This document shows positions 39,545 to 47,202 of a DNA stretch of 64,000 nt, piece by piece. Origin of the DNA: Actinomycetes bacterium (GTDB lineage: Bacteria; Actinomycetota; Thermoleophilia; Solirubrobacterales; Solirubrobacteraceae); assembly GCA_023404805.1 (NCBI GenBank), contig JAEYAL010000156.1, positions 1 through 64,000 on the forward strand, given 5' to 3'. A model generated the notes under the pieces. It was not told the DNA's origin. It ran no database searches and worked only from the letters and a program-made list of their open reading frames with translations. Within the stretch, counting starts at the first letter, position 1. Each line of letters begins with the position of its first letter. Made by a program: the position numbers and the translations under genes.

Positions 39545-40705
39545 TCAGCGGCTCACGATCGCCGTCGCCATGCGGCGGACGGTCTCGCGCAGCAGGGCGG
39601 GGCTCGTCGCGAAATTGAGGCGGACGTGGCCGGCGCCCGCGTCCGGGTCGTAGTTGCTGCCTGCCGCGAGCGCCACGTCGCCCTGCGTGAGGAGGAAGTC
39701 GGCCGCCTCGCCCGGCAGCGCATAGGCCCGCAGGTCGAGCCACGCGAGGTAGGTGGCCTGAGGCGGCGACCAGCGCGCAGCCGGGAGATGCTCGGCGAGG
39801 AGCAGGCCCAGCTCGTCGCGGTTGGCCGCCAGCTGCGCGAGCACCGCGTCCAGCCAGTCGTCGCCGCTGGTGAAGGCCGCCTCGGACGCGGTCACGCCGA
39901 GGAGGCCTGCGTGGGCGCCGATCGCTGGCAAGCCCCGGACGACGGCGTCGGCCTCGGGTGAGGCCGTCACGATCAGCGCCGCCTTGAGCCCCGCGAGGTT
40001 GAACGCCTTCGACGCCGAGGTGAGGACCACGCCACGCCGCCGGGCCGCGTCGGACACCTCATGCCAGGCGACGTGCCGGGCGCCCGGCAACACGAGCGGC
40101 GCATGGATCTCGTCGCTCAGCACCCACGCCTCGTGGAAGTCCGCGAGCTCGGCGACCGCCTCGAGCTCGGCGCGCGGGAGCACGCGGCCCGTCGGATTGT
40201 GGGGACTTGCAAGCACGATCACACGAGCGCCCGCGCGCAGACGCGCGTCGAGCGCGGTGAGGTCGAGCGAGCCGCTGGCCAGGAGCGGAACGGCCACCGG
40301 GCGCAGCCCGATCGCGGTGGGCGCGCTCCAGAACGGGGGGTAGGCGGGGCTGGCGAACACCACTTCGCCGCCCGGCCCGGCGAGGGAACGGGCCAGCTCC
40401 GTGAGCGCCACCATCACGTCAGGCGCCAGCGCCATGCGCGCCGGGTCCGGCGCCCAGTCCAGTCGCCGCTGTGCGAAGCGGGCGAACGCGTCAAAGAGCG
40501 AAGCGGGGGCCCTGAGCGGATAACCGAAGTCGTGTCGCTCGACCGCCGTTCTCAGCACTCCGGTCACGGCCTCTGCCACCGGGAAGTCCATCTCGGCGAC
40601 CGTGGAGGCGAGGACGTGCGGCGAGTGCTGGCTCCACTTCTCGGAGCGGCGCGCGGCGAGCTCGGAGAGCGGCGCCACAGTGAGGTCGATAGTGCGCGCA
40701 GACAC
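39545..40705 (-). CDS. MalY/PatB-type PLP aminotransferase or cystathionine beta-lyase
   Basis: 386 residues of fold-type I. The PLP lysine is in VLTSASKAFNLAGLKAA, the Asn in LASPHNPTGRVLP and the Asp/His in LSDEIHAPLVLPG; the DEIHA and SASKAFN patterns are those of the MalY/PatB group, many of which are C-S lyases. GTG 40705 was chosen because TAGGCT lies 7 bases upstream. It is divergent from the adenylation-enzyme operon with 264 bases between, so it could belong to that gene cluster or be unrelated. Class firm, reaction uncertain. Confidence 0.87.
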   Translation of the reverse strand: MSARTIDLTVAPLSELAARRSEKWSQHSPHVLASTVAEMDFPVAEAVTGVLRTAVERHDFGYPLRAPASLFDAFARFAQRRLDWAPDPARMALAPDVMVALTELARSLAGPGGEVVFASPAYPPFWSAPTAIGLRPVAVPLLASGSLDLTALDARLRAGARVIVLASPHNPTGRVLPRAELEAVAELADFHEAWVLSDEIHAPLVLPGARHVAWHEVSDAARRRGVVLTSASKAFNLAGLKAALIVTASPEADAVVRGLPAIGAHAGLLGVTASEAAFTSGDDWLDAVLAQLAANRDELGLLLAEHLPAARWSPPQATYLAWLDLRAYALPGEAADFLLTQGDVALAAGSNYDPDAGAGHVRLNFATSPALLRETVRRMATAIVSR

Positions 40706-40712
40706 ACCGCGG

Positions 40713-40718
40713 AGCCTA
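40713..40718 (-). promoter_or_regulatory. -10 hexamer TAGGCT of the PatB-like gene
   Basis: On the minus strand TAGGCT ends exactly 7 bases before the GTG at 40705. The remaining 250 bases up to 40970 must hold the promoter of the plus-strand operon; they include a T-rich stretch near 40800-40820 but no clear -35/-10 pair. Confidence 0.5.
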
Positions 40719-40969
40719 CGGGGGGACGGGTACCCACGCTGGTGGTACGGGCCGTTTGGGGCGGTTCTACGTCGTTCCTCCCCGATTTTCCTCAAAGGCC
40801 GGGGTGTTTTAGGAGTTTTTGCCCGTGGGATGTCTGGAAACACCGCAGCGCACCGCATTTCAGAAGTGGACAACTCGTTCCGTGGGCAGTCCAGCAGACC
40901 TAGCGTTCGTGGCGCACCGAACACCCGCTCCGCAGCCCGCGGTGCCGCCGATCTCGCTGCTCTCACGAC

Positions 40970-42463
40970 ATGCCCACACCGGATCTCCTCCTTCGCGTCT
41001 CCGACCACGCCCGGCGCGCTCCGAGCCGCCCAGCGCTCTTCTTCCGCGGTGCCTGGACAACGTACGCGGACCTCGCGGCCGCAACGTCGCGGGCGGCCGA
41101 CGCCCTCTTCCGGAGCGGCCTGCGCCGCGACGAGCAGCTCGTGCTCCTGGCCCCCAAGTCGCCGGACGCGGTGGCGCTGCTGCTAGCGGCGTGGGACGCC
41201 GGGTATCAGGTGCTCGTGCCGTCCCCCGCGCTCGGAGAGCAGGCGCTCGCAGCGCTTGCCGAGCACACCGGGGCCGGCGCGATCGCCCGGCTCGGTGACG
41301 GCGGCCTCCTCGCGCTCGACGTCGAGCATCTCGGCCAATCGGCTGCTGGCCACGACGGGCCGCCCGCGTGGAACGCGGACCTCCTGCTCACCACGTCTGG
41401 GAGCACGGGCGTCCCGAAGGTCGTCCCGATCGACCGCCGCGGCGCTGATCTGTTCTTCGCCTGGGCCGCTGCCGAAGCAGGGATCGGGGCGGATGCGCGC
41501 GTGGTCAGCTACGCGCCGCTCAACTTCGACGTGTCGCTGCTCGACGTCTGGGCAACCCTGTCGCGCGGCGGCGCGGCCATCTTGGTGGACGCGGAGGCGG
41601 CCACCGATGGCGCCGCGCTTGCCGACGTGCTGACCGTGACCGGGGCGACGGTCGCCCAGGCCGTGCCGCTCGCCTTCCGGCTGATCGCCGGCCACGCGCA
41701 AGCGCCGCTGCTCGACCTCGAGCGCATCCTGCTCACCGGAGACGTCACGCCGCCCGACCTCGCCGCTCAGCTTTCGGGGATCGCCCCGCGCGCCCGGATC
41801 CACAACGTCTACGGCTCCACCGAGACGAACGACTCGACCTGGCACGAAGTATCAGCCGCGGAGCTCGCCAGCGGACAACCGCTCGCGATCGGGCGTCCGC
41901 TGACCGGCGCAGACGCGCGGCTCGTGGACCTCGACGGCCAGCTGGTCGACGGCGCCGGGGAGGGGGAGCTGTGGACGTCGACCCCGTTCCAGGCACGGGG
42001 CTACCTCGACCGGGCTGCGACGGAGGCCGCGTTCATCCCCGCGGCGCTCGGCACGGGCCGCACCTTCTACCGGACCGGCGACCTCGCGACCCGCGCTGAC
42101 GACGGGTTGCTCCGCCTGGCCGGCCGCCTCGACCACCAGGTCAAGGTCAGCGGCGTCCGGACCAACCTCGCCGCCGTCGAGGCCGTGCTCCGCGACGCCG
42201 ACGGCGTCGCCGATGCCGTCGTCGTCGCCCTGCCCGACGACGTCGCCGGACACCGGCTCCACGCCGTCGTCCAGCGGCGGCCGGACGCAGCGGTCAACAG
42301 CCTTCTCCTGCGGAGCCACGCGGCGCCGCGCCTTCCTCGCACCGCAATCCCGCGTGCGTACTCCATCGCCGACGAACCGCTTCCGCGCACCGCTACGGGA
42401 AAAGTCGACCGGCAGGCGGTCACGCGCGCCATCACCAGCACCCAGAGCCATGTCACGACTTAG
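40970..42463 (+). CDS. Stand-alone amino-acid adenylation enzyme (NRPS A-domain type)
   Basis: 497 residues, a complete adenylate-forming enzyme with no attached condensation or carrier domain. Core motifs: A3 TTSGSTGVPK (141-150), A4 FDVS (186-189; the Asp that holds the alpha-amino group of amino-acid substrates), A5 NVYGSTET (279-286), A7 YRTGDL (367-372), A8 GRLDHQVKVSG (385-395) and A10 PRTATGKVDR with the catalytic Lys478. It should activate an amino acid with ATP and load it onto the carrier protein encoded next, whose start overlaps its end by 14 bases. No Shine-Dalgarno is obvious at ATG 40970. The amino acid cannot be predicted by eye. Confidence 0.88.
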   Translation: MPTPDLLLRVSDHARRAPSRPALFFRGAWTTYADLAAATSRAADALFRSGLRRDEQLVLLAPKSPDAVALLLAAWDAGYQVLVPSPALGEQALAALAEHTGAGAIARLGDGGLLALDVEHLGQSAAGHDGPPAWNADLLLTTSGSTGVPKVVPIDRRGADLFFAWAAAEAGIGADARVVSYAPLNFDVSLLDVWATLSRGGAAILVDAEAATDGAALADVLTVTGATVAQAVPLAFRLIAGHAQAPLLDLERILLTGDVTPPDLAAQLSGIAPRARIHNVYGSTETNDSTWHEVSAAELASGQPLAIGRPLTGADARLVDLDGQLVDGAGEGELWTSTPFQARGYLDRAATEAAFIPAALGTGRTFYRTGDLATRADDGLLRLAGRLDHQVKVSGVRTNLAAVEAVLRDADGVADAVVVALPDDVAGHRLHAVVQRRPDAAVNSLLLRSHAAPRLPRTAIPRAYSIADEPLPRTATGKVDRQAVTRAITSTQSHVTT

Positions 42464-42704
42464 CGCGATCAAGGACTTGATCGTCACGAACTTCGCCCCC
42501 GACATCGTCGCGGACGACCTGCCCGACGACTACGAGCTGCTCGCCAACGGCGTCGTCGACAGCCTGGGCGTGGTCAAGCTCGTCGGCTTGCTCGAGCAGC
42601 GCTTCGCCCTCGACCTCGACATCGCCGACCTGACGCCGGACGCGTTCCGCTCGGCCCAAGCGATCGACAGCTTCATCGACGTCCTCGCGCCAGCGGCCGC
42701 CTGA
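42450..42704 (+). CDS. Acyl/peptidyl carrier protein
   Basis: 84 residues. The phosphopantetheine attachment site is GVVDSLGVVKL, with Ser38 in the DSL motif, followed by the acidic helix ERFALDLD-like (EQRFALDLDIADL). It is a discrete carrier that should hold the amino acid activated by the preceding enzyme as a thioester. Its ATG lies 14 bases inside the adenylation gene, so the two are made together. A C-rich gap of 108 bases separates it from the EctC-like gene. Confidence 0.88.
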   Translation: MSRLSAIKDLIVTNFAPDIVADDLPDDYELLANGVVDSLGVVKLVGLLEQRFALDLDIADLTPDAFRSAQAIDSFIDVLAPAAA

Positions 42705-42812
42705 CACCCGCCCGGGCCCGCAGACCACCCCGAACACCACCACCCCGCCCGCTTCACGCACCAACCGCGCTTCGGCGCATTCACCAACCGCAACACGAGC
42801 GTTACCGACACC

Positions 42813-43187
42813 ATGATCGTACGGACGAAACACAGCACCCACGGAGTGGACTGGGGCAACGGGCGGAGCTTCCGGCTCCTCGTCGACCAGGACGGATTGG
42901 GATTCACCCTCGCCCACACGCACGTGTCGGCGGGAACCGAGTCCAAGCTGCAGTACCGCCGCCACCTCGAGGCGTGCTACTGCATCGACGGGCGCGGAGA
43001 GATCGTCACCGAGGACGGCGTCGCACATCCGATCGAGCCGGGAGTCCTGTACGCGCTCGACGCGCACGATGCGCACACGCTGCGGGCCAGCCCAGAGGGC
43101 GATCTCGAGCTGATCAGCGTCTTCAATCCTCCGCTCACCGGCCAGGAGCGCCACGAGCTCTCCGCCGACGGCTACTCCCAGTACTGA
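42813..43187 (+). CDS. Ectoine synthase (EctC)-like cupin
   Basis: 124 residues, nearly the length of EctC (about 130), with its signature VDWGNGRSFRLL, GFTL, AGTESKLQY, HLEACYCIDGRGEI, GVLYALDAHDAHTLRA and VFNPPLTGQERH. The iron ligands known from EctC structures map to Glu53, Tyr80 and His88. EctC closes the ring of N-gamma-acetyl-diaminobutyrate to give ectoine by loss of water. Here ectA and ectB are missing, and the gene lies between a carrier protein and an acyl-CoA dehydrogenase, so I infer cyclisation of a different, perhaps carrier-bound, substrate. It is followed 15 bases later by the dehydrogenase gene. Confidence 0.87.
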   Translation: MIVRTKHSTHGVDWGNGRSFRLLVDQDGLGFTLAHTHVSAGTESKLQYRRHLEACYCIDGRGEIVTEDGVAHPIEPGVLYALDAHDAHTLRASPEGDLELISVFNPPLTGQERHELSADGYSQY

Positions 43188-43202
43188 AGGGCCCGCGGGA
43201 CC

Positions 43203-44429
43203 ATGACCCTCACCCGACCTCTTGCCGCCGCGCCCGTCGAGCCCACGCTCGACGGGGCGGCGGCCCCGCCGCCGCTCACTGAGCTCGCGGCCTGGGCGCA
43301 GCGCCTCGGCGAAGTCGGCGAGCGGCGGCGGCCGCACGTCGGCGCAGACGATGCCGCCGGACGCTTCCCGGCGCAGGCCTTTGCGGAGGTCGCGGCGACG
43401 GGTCTGTTCGCGCTGCCCTTCACGGATGACCGGCGCCGGTCCGACACGTCGATCCCGGCGCTGCTCGCGGCGATCGAGGAGCTCGCCTACACGAGCGACG
43501 ACGCCGGGCTGGCGTTCGCGGTCGCGACACAGCTGGCCAGCGCGATCATCCCGCTGGCGCGCTTCGGCGCGCCTGCCCTGCGTGAGGAGCTCGCCGGCGC
43601 GCTCGCTGACGGGACGCTCGTGGGTGCGCACGCGATCACCGAGCCTGGCGCCGGGTCCGACACGTCGGCGATCACGACAGTGGCGCGCCCCGATGGCGAC
43701 GGCCATCTCCTCGTCTCGGGGGAGAAGGCGTTCGTCTCCAACGGCCCTGTCGCCGACCTGATCGTGGTCTACGCGCAGGTCGGCGAGCCCGGCGCGTCGG
43801 GTGGCCTCACCGCGCTGGCCGTCGATGCGGACGCACCTGGCGTGAAGCCGGGCGCCGCGCTCAGCACGCTCGGCCTCCGCACGAGCCCGCTGGGCACGCT
43901 GAGCCTCGACGGGGTTCGCGTTCCGCGCGGCCGCGTGGTCGGCCAAGTCGGCGCAGGGCCGTGGCTACTGTCGCACGTGATGGCCCGTGAGATCCTCTTC
44001 ATCGCGGCCGGCCACGTCGGCTTGCTGCGCCGCCGCTACGAGCGGCTGGTAGACCGGGCACGGACGCGGCACCAGGGCGGCGTGCCGATCGGCAGCCATC
44101 AGGCGGTCGCCCACGCCGTCGCCGACGTGAAGCTCTCGTTGGACACCGTGCGCCTCTGGCTCGATCACGCCGCCACGGTGCTGGTGTCAGGCGCCGATGC
44201 GAGCGCGGAGATCGCGTCGCTCAAGATCGTCGCCTCGGAGGCTGCCGTGAGCTCGGCGCGGACCGCGGTGCAGGTGTTCGGCGGCGACGGCTTCCTCACC
44301 GGTACCGAGATCGAGCGCGGGTTGCGCGACGCCGCCGCGTCGACGATCTACTCGGGTACGAACGAGATCCAGCGCAACAAGATCGCGGCGCTCGCCGGGA
44401 TCACGACACCAGCAAGGGGTGCATGGTGA
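43203..44429 (+). CDS. Acyl-CoA dehydrogenase-family flavoprotein
   Basis: 408 residues with the N-terminal helical domain, the AHAITEPGAGSDTSAI FAD-binding strand and the C-terminal bundle ending IYSGTNEIQRNKIA. The Glu of the YEGT motif that serves as base in medium-chain enzymes reads Ser here (about 384), so the base must come from elsewhere, as in isovaleryl-CoA types. In pyrrole and anatoxin pathways relatives oxidise prolyl groups on carrier proteins after loading by a stand-alone adenylation enzyme; the same gene trio here suggests an aminoacyl-carrier oxidase. It overlaps the transglutaminase-like gene by 7 bases. Confidence 0.87.
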   Translation: MTLTRPLAAAPVEPTLDGAAAPPPLTELAAWAQRLGEVGERRRPHVGADDAAGRFPAQAFAEVAATGLFALPFTDDRRRSDTSIPALLAAIEELAYTSDDAGLAFAVATQLASAIIPLARFGAPALREELAGALADGTLVGAHAITEPGAGSDTSAITTVARPDGDGHLLVSGEKAFVSNGPVADLIVVYAQVGEPGASGGLTALAVDADAPGVKPGAALSTLGLRTSPLGTLSLDGVRVPRGRVVGQVGAGPWLLSHVMAREILFIAAGHVGLLRRRYERLVDRARTRHQGGVPIGSHQAVAHAVADVKLSLDTVRLWLDHAATVLVSGADASAEIASLKIVASEAAVSSARTAVQVFGGDGFLTGTEIERGLRDAAASTIYSGTNEIQRNKIAALAGITTPARGAW

Positions 44430-45106
44430 CCCGTTCGTCCACGTCCGGTCCGCGATCGGCGCAGGTGCCCGCGAGGTACCTCGCCGCGACCGACCACCTC
44501 GACTTCCGCCACCCGGCGGTGGCGGCCTTTGTCGAACGCGAAACCGCCGACGCCGCCGACGAGCGCGAGGCGGCCGTGCGGCTTTACTACGCCGTGCGCG
44601 ACGGGCTCGACTACGACGTCTTCGGGCAGGACCTGTCGTCCGGCGGGGTGCGCGCCAGCGCGATCCTCGAGCGCGGGCAGGGGTTCTGCCTCCACAAGTC
44701 GATCCTCTACGCCGCCGCGGTGCGCGCGGTCGGGGTGCCAAGCCGGCTCAAGGTGTCGGAGGTGCGGAACCACCTCAGCTCGCCGCGGCTGCGCACGCTC
44801 GTCGGGGGCGACCTCTTCGTGCACTGGCTCACCGAAGTCCACCTCGGGGGCCGCTGGGTCAAGGCGACCCCGGTGTTCAACAAGCTGCTGTGCCGCCTGT
44901 ACGGCATCGAGCCGCTCGAGTTCGACGGCGTGCACGACGCATCGGCGCACCCGTTCAAGGACGGCGCCGAGATGCGGTTCCTCACCGACCACGGCACGTA
45001 CGCCGATCTCGATTACGGCCACCTCATCGGCGTGATGCGGCAGCGGCACCCGCGGATGTTCGAACTTGGCCTGTGCACCCCGCGAAGCGTGGCCGTGGCG
45101 GCATGA
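44423..45106 (+). CDS. Transglutaminase-like cysteine enzyme
   Basis: 227 residues of the papain/transglutaminase fold. The nucleophile is Cys89 in GQGFCLHKSILYAAAVRAVG; His134 follows in LFVHWLTEVHLGG. The usual Asp after the next strand is not plain: the segment reads WVKATPVFN. Members of this group act as proteases or, in some antibiotic clusters (AdmF-type), form amide bonds from carrier-bound acyl groups. Placement after a carrier protein and a dehydrogenase makes product release or amide formation an attractive role, which is inference. It overlaps both neighbours by a few bases. Confidence 0.82.
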   Translation: MVTRSSTSGPRSAQVPARYLAATDHLDFRHPAVAAFVERETADAADEREAAVRLYYAVRDGLDYDVFGQDLSSGGVRASAILERGQGFCLHKSILYAAAVRAVGVPSRLKVSEVRNHLSSPRLRTLVGGDLFVHWLTEVHLGGRWVKATPVFNKLLCRLYGIEPLEFDGVHDASAHPFKDGAEMRFLTDHGTYADLDYGHLIGVMRQRHPRMFELGLCTPRSVAVAA

Positions 45107-45765
45107 CCGCGCGTGCCGCACCCGAGCCGGCGGAGGGCGAGGCGCCGCTGACGCTTGATGTGTTCTTCGACTACGTGTGCCCGTACTGCCTGATCGTGGA
45201 GGACGCGGTCGAGCAGGTGGCCGAGCGCCGGCAGCTCGCCGTCCGCTGGCTGCCGTTCGAGCTGCGGCCGTATCCGAGCGCCACGCTGCGCCCGGAAGAT
45301 CCGTACCTCCCGGCGGTCTGGCGCGACAGCGTGTATCCACGAGCCGCCGCCGCCGCGGGCGTCCCGATCTCGTTGCCGACCACGTCGCCGCAGCCTTGGT
45401 CGCACGCCGCGTTCGAGGGCCGGATCCACGCGGCCAGCCACGGCGTGGAGCGCGCGTGGGACCGCGCGGTGCTGCGGGCGTTCTTCCAGGAGGACCGCGA
45501 CATCGGCGACCTCGCCGTGCTCGCCGCGATCGGGGAGGCGGTCGGACTCGATCCGGCGCAGGTGCGCGAGGCGCTCCAGGAGCGCCGCTACGAAGGAGCG
45601 CACCAGGCTGCCCTCCGCGAGGGCCGCGCCGCCCACATCTCGGCGGTGCCGACGCTGCGGCTCGGGCGCCACTCGTTCGCAGGGGCGCCCGACGAGGCCC
45701 GCCTCGATCATTTCGTCGGGCTCGTGCTCGACGAACGCTCCGCGAGCGCGGGGCCCGCGGCATGA
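45103..45765 (+). CDS. DsbA-family (FrnE-like) thioredoxin-fold protein
   Basis: 220 residues. The CxxC is CPYC (Cys26-Cys29) in FFDYVCPYCLIVEDAVE, followed by the inserted helical domain and the late cis-Pro strand ISAVPTLRLGRHSF. This is the cytoplasmic FrnE/2-hydroxychromene-carboxylate isomerase branch of DsbA-like proteins; no signal peptide is present. Polyketide and peptide clusters often contain one, with roles in thiol chemistry or folding. It overlaps the genes on both sides by four bases. Exact role unknown. Confidence 0.85.
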   Translation: MTARAAPEPAEGEAPLTLDVFFDYVCPYCLIVEDAVEQVAERRQLAVRWLPFELRPYPSATLRPEDPYLPAVWRDSVYPRAAAAAGVPISLPTTSPQPWSHAAFEGRIHAASHGVERAWDRAVLRAFFQEDRDIGDLAVLAAIGEAVGLDPAQVREALQERRYEGAHQAALREGRAAHISAVPTLRLGRHSFAGAPDEARLDHFVGLVLDERSASAGPAA

Positions 45766-46286
45766 GCGCGTCGCCCGGCATCGATGACGTCGCCCTGCAG
45801 GCGCTCGTCGCCCAGGCGGTCGACCTTTCGACCGCCGAGGTGGCTCGGGGCGGCATCCCGTTCGCGGCGCTGGTGGTCGACCCGCTCAGCGGCGAGGTGC
45901 TCGGCGAAGGCGTCAACCGGGTTGCCGAGCAGCACGACGCGCTCGCGCACGCGGAGATCGTCGCCTTGCAGGACGCCGCCCGGCGCCGGGGCGCCTACGC
46001 CCTGCCCGGCTCGCTGCTGATCGCCTCCGGCGAGCCCTGCGGCCTGTGCTATCACGCGGCGCTGCAGTTCCGGGTCGGCCACGTCGTCTACGCGGCCAGC
46101 GCCGATGACGCGGCGCGCTACGGCTTCGACTACCGCGGCAGTTACAGCCTGTTCCGGTCGGCGCCCCGCCAGTGGTGGCCGGGCGGTGTCCGCGCGGTCG
46201 CCGTCGACGGCGCGCTGGCGCCGTTCGACCTGTTCGCAAACCACGACGCCGCTCGTCTAGAGCGCCAGGAGAAGAATCCAAGATGA
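45762..46286 (+). CDS. Nucleoside/guanine deaminase-like CDA-fold enzyme
   Basis: 174 residues. Zinc site: HAE (63-65, with Glu65 as proton shuttle) and PCGLC (92-96). The layout GIPFAALVVD...HAEIVAL...GEPCGLCYHAAL is that of guanine deaminase/TadA-related enzymes, but the tail beyond residue 110 (YGFDYRGSYSLFRSAPRQWW) is unusual. In this operon it might deaminate an amidine or similar group rather than a base. It is coupled to both neighbours by four-base overlaps. Confidence 0.83.
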   Translation: MSASPGIDDVALQALVAQAVDLSTAEVARGGIPFAALVVDPLSGEVLGEGVNRVAEQHDALAHAEIVALQDAARRRGAYALPGSLLIASGEPCGLCYHAALQFRVGHVVYAASADDAARYGFDYRGSYSLFRSAPRQWWPGGVRAVAVDGALAPFDLFANHDAARLERQEKNPR

Positions 46287-47086
46287 CGAACGGCCTTCGC
46301 ACGCGGAACGACGGGTGGGACGCACGGTTCCGGCTCGGCGTGATCGTCCCGCACGCCGATGTCGGCCCCGAGGCCGAGCTGCAGGCGATGGCACCGCCTG
46401 ACGTGTCGATCCACGCGGGCCGCGTGTACTTCGGCGCGATGCGCGCCGGGGGCAAGATGGACCCGAAGATCCCGCACGACCCGGTGCTGGCGTTCGTGGC
46501 GCCGGGCGCCATCGACGAGACGCTGGAGCTGCTCGCGGCGGCGCCGCTCGACGCGATCGGGCTCGCGTTCACGAGTTCGGCCTACAAGCTCGGCCCGGCC
46601 GGAGAGGACGACCTCGTCGACCGGCTCGCCGAGCGCGCCCGCGGTATCCCGCTGCTCTCTGGCGGCCGTGCTGCGGCGGAAGGGCTGCGGTCGCTCGGCG
46701 TGCACCGCTTGGCGCTGATCCACCCGCCGTGGTTCGACGACGCGCTCGACGAGCTCGGCGCCCGCTACTTCGAGGCTCAGGGGTTTGAGGTGGTGCACCA
46801 CGCGCCGGCCGCCATTCCCAGCGACCAGTCGCTCATCACGGCCGACGCGGTGTTCGAGCATGTGCGCGACGTCGCCCGCGACGCCGACGGCGTGTTCATC
46901 GCGGGCAACGGCTTCCGCGCCGTCGGCGCGATCGCCCGGCTGGAGCACGCGCTCGGGATCCCGGTGCTCTCGGCCAACCAGGCGCTGCTCTGGCGGGCGC
47001 TGGCGGGCCACGTCTCCGGCCGCGGCGCGTCCCGGACGGTGCACGGCTTCGGCCGGCTGTTCGACGCTGAGGCGTCGGCCTTCTGA
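46283..47086 (+). CDS. Asp/Glu racemase-fold protein, EutA / maleate isomerase-like, without cysteines
   Basis: 267 residues of the Asp/Glu racemase superfamily, closest by eye to maleate isomerase, arylmalonate decarboxylase and EutA of ectoine-utilisation clusters. The two catalytic cysteine positions fall in AFTSSAYKLG and FIAGNGFRAVG, and neither has Cys; in fact the whole chain contains none. It is therefore not a standard two-base racemase or isomerase. The last gene of the operon, it overlaps the deaminase gene by four bases. AGGAG is seen upstream. Function unknown; lyase or decarboxylase chemistry with other residues is possible. Confidence 0.8.
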   Translation: MTNGLRTRNDGWDARFRLGVIVPHADVGPEAELQAMAPPDVSIHAGRVYFGAMRAGGKMDPKIPHDPVLAFVAPGAIDETLELLAAAPLDAIGLAFTSSAYKLGPAGEDDLVDRLAERARGIPLLSGGRAAAEGLRSLGVHRLALIHPPWFDDALDELGARYFEAQGFEVVHHAPAAIPSDQSLITADAVFEHVRDVARDADGVFIAGNGFRAVGAIARLEHALGIPVLSANQALLWRALAGHVSGRGASRTVHGFGRLFDAEASAF

Positions 47087-47202
47087 GCGAACCGCAGAGG
47101 CGGAACAGACCTGGTTCTGGGTCGCCACGCTGGGTGGGGGCGGCCCGGAACCGGGGGTCGAGGCCGGGCGCTCCGGCTTCTGCCGTCGTCCTGCACGCGG
47201 GG

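Noticed and set aside
40970..42704. A modular non-ribosomal peptide synthetase
   Set aside because: There is no condensation or thioesterase domain anywhere in the window; the adenylation enzyme and carrier are separate small proteins.
42813..43187. A canonical ectoine biosynthesis operon
   Set aside because: Only an EctC-like gene is present; there is no diaminobutyrate aminotransferase (EctB) or acetyltransferase (EctA) in the operon, and the GNAT gene at 31196 is 11 kb away and of another type.
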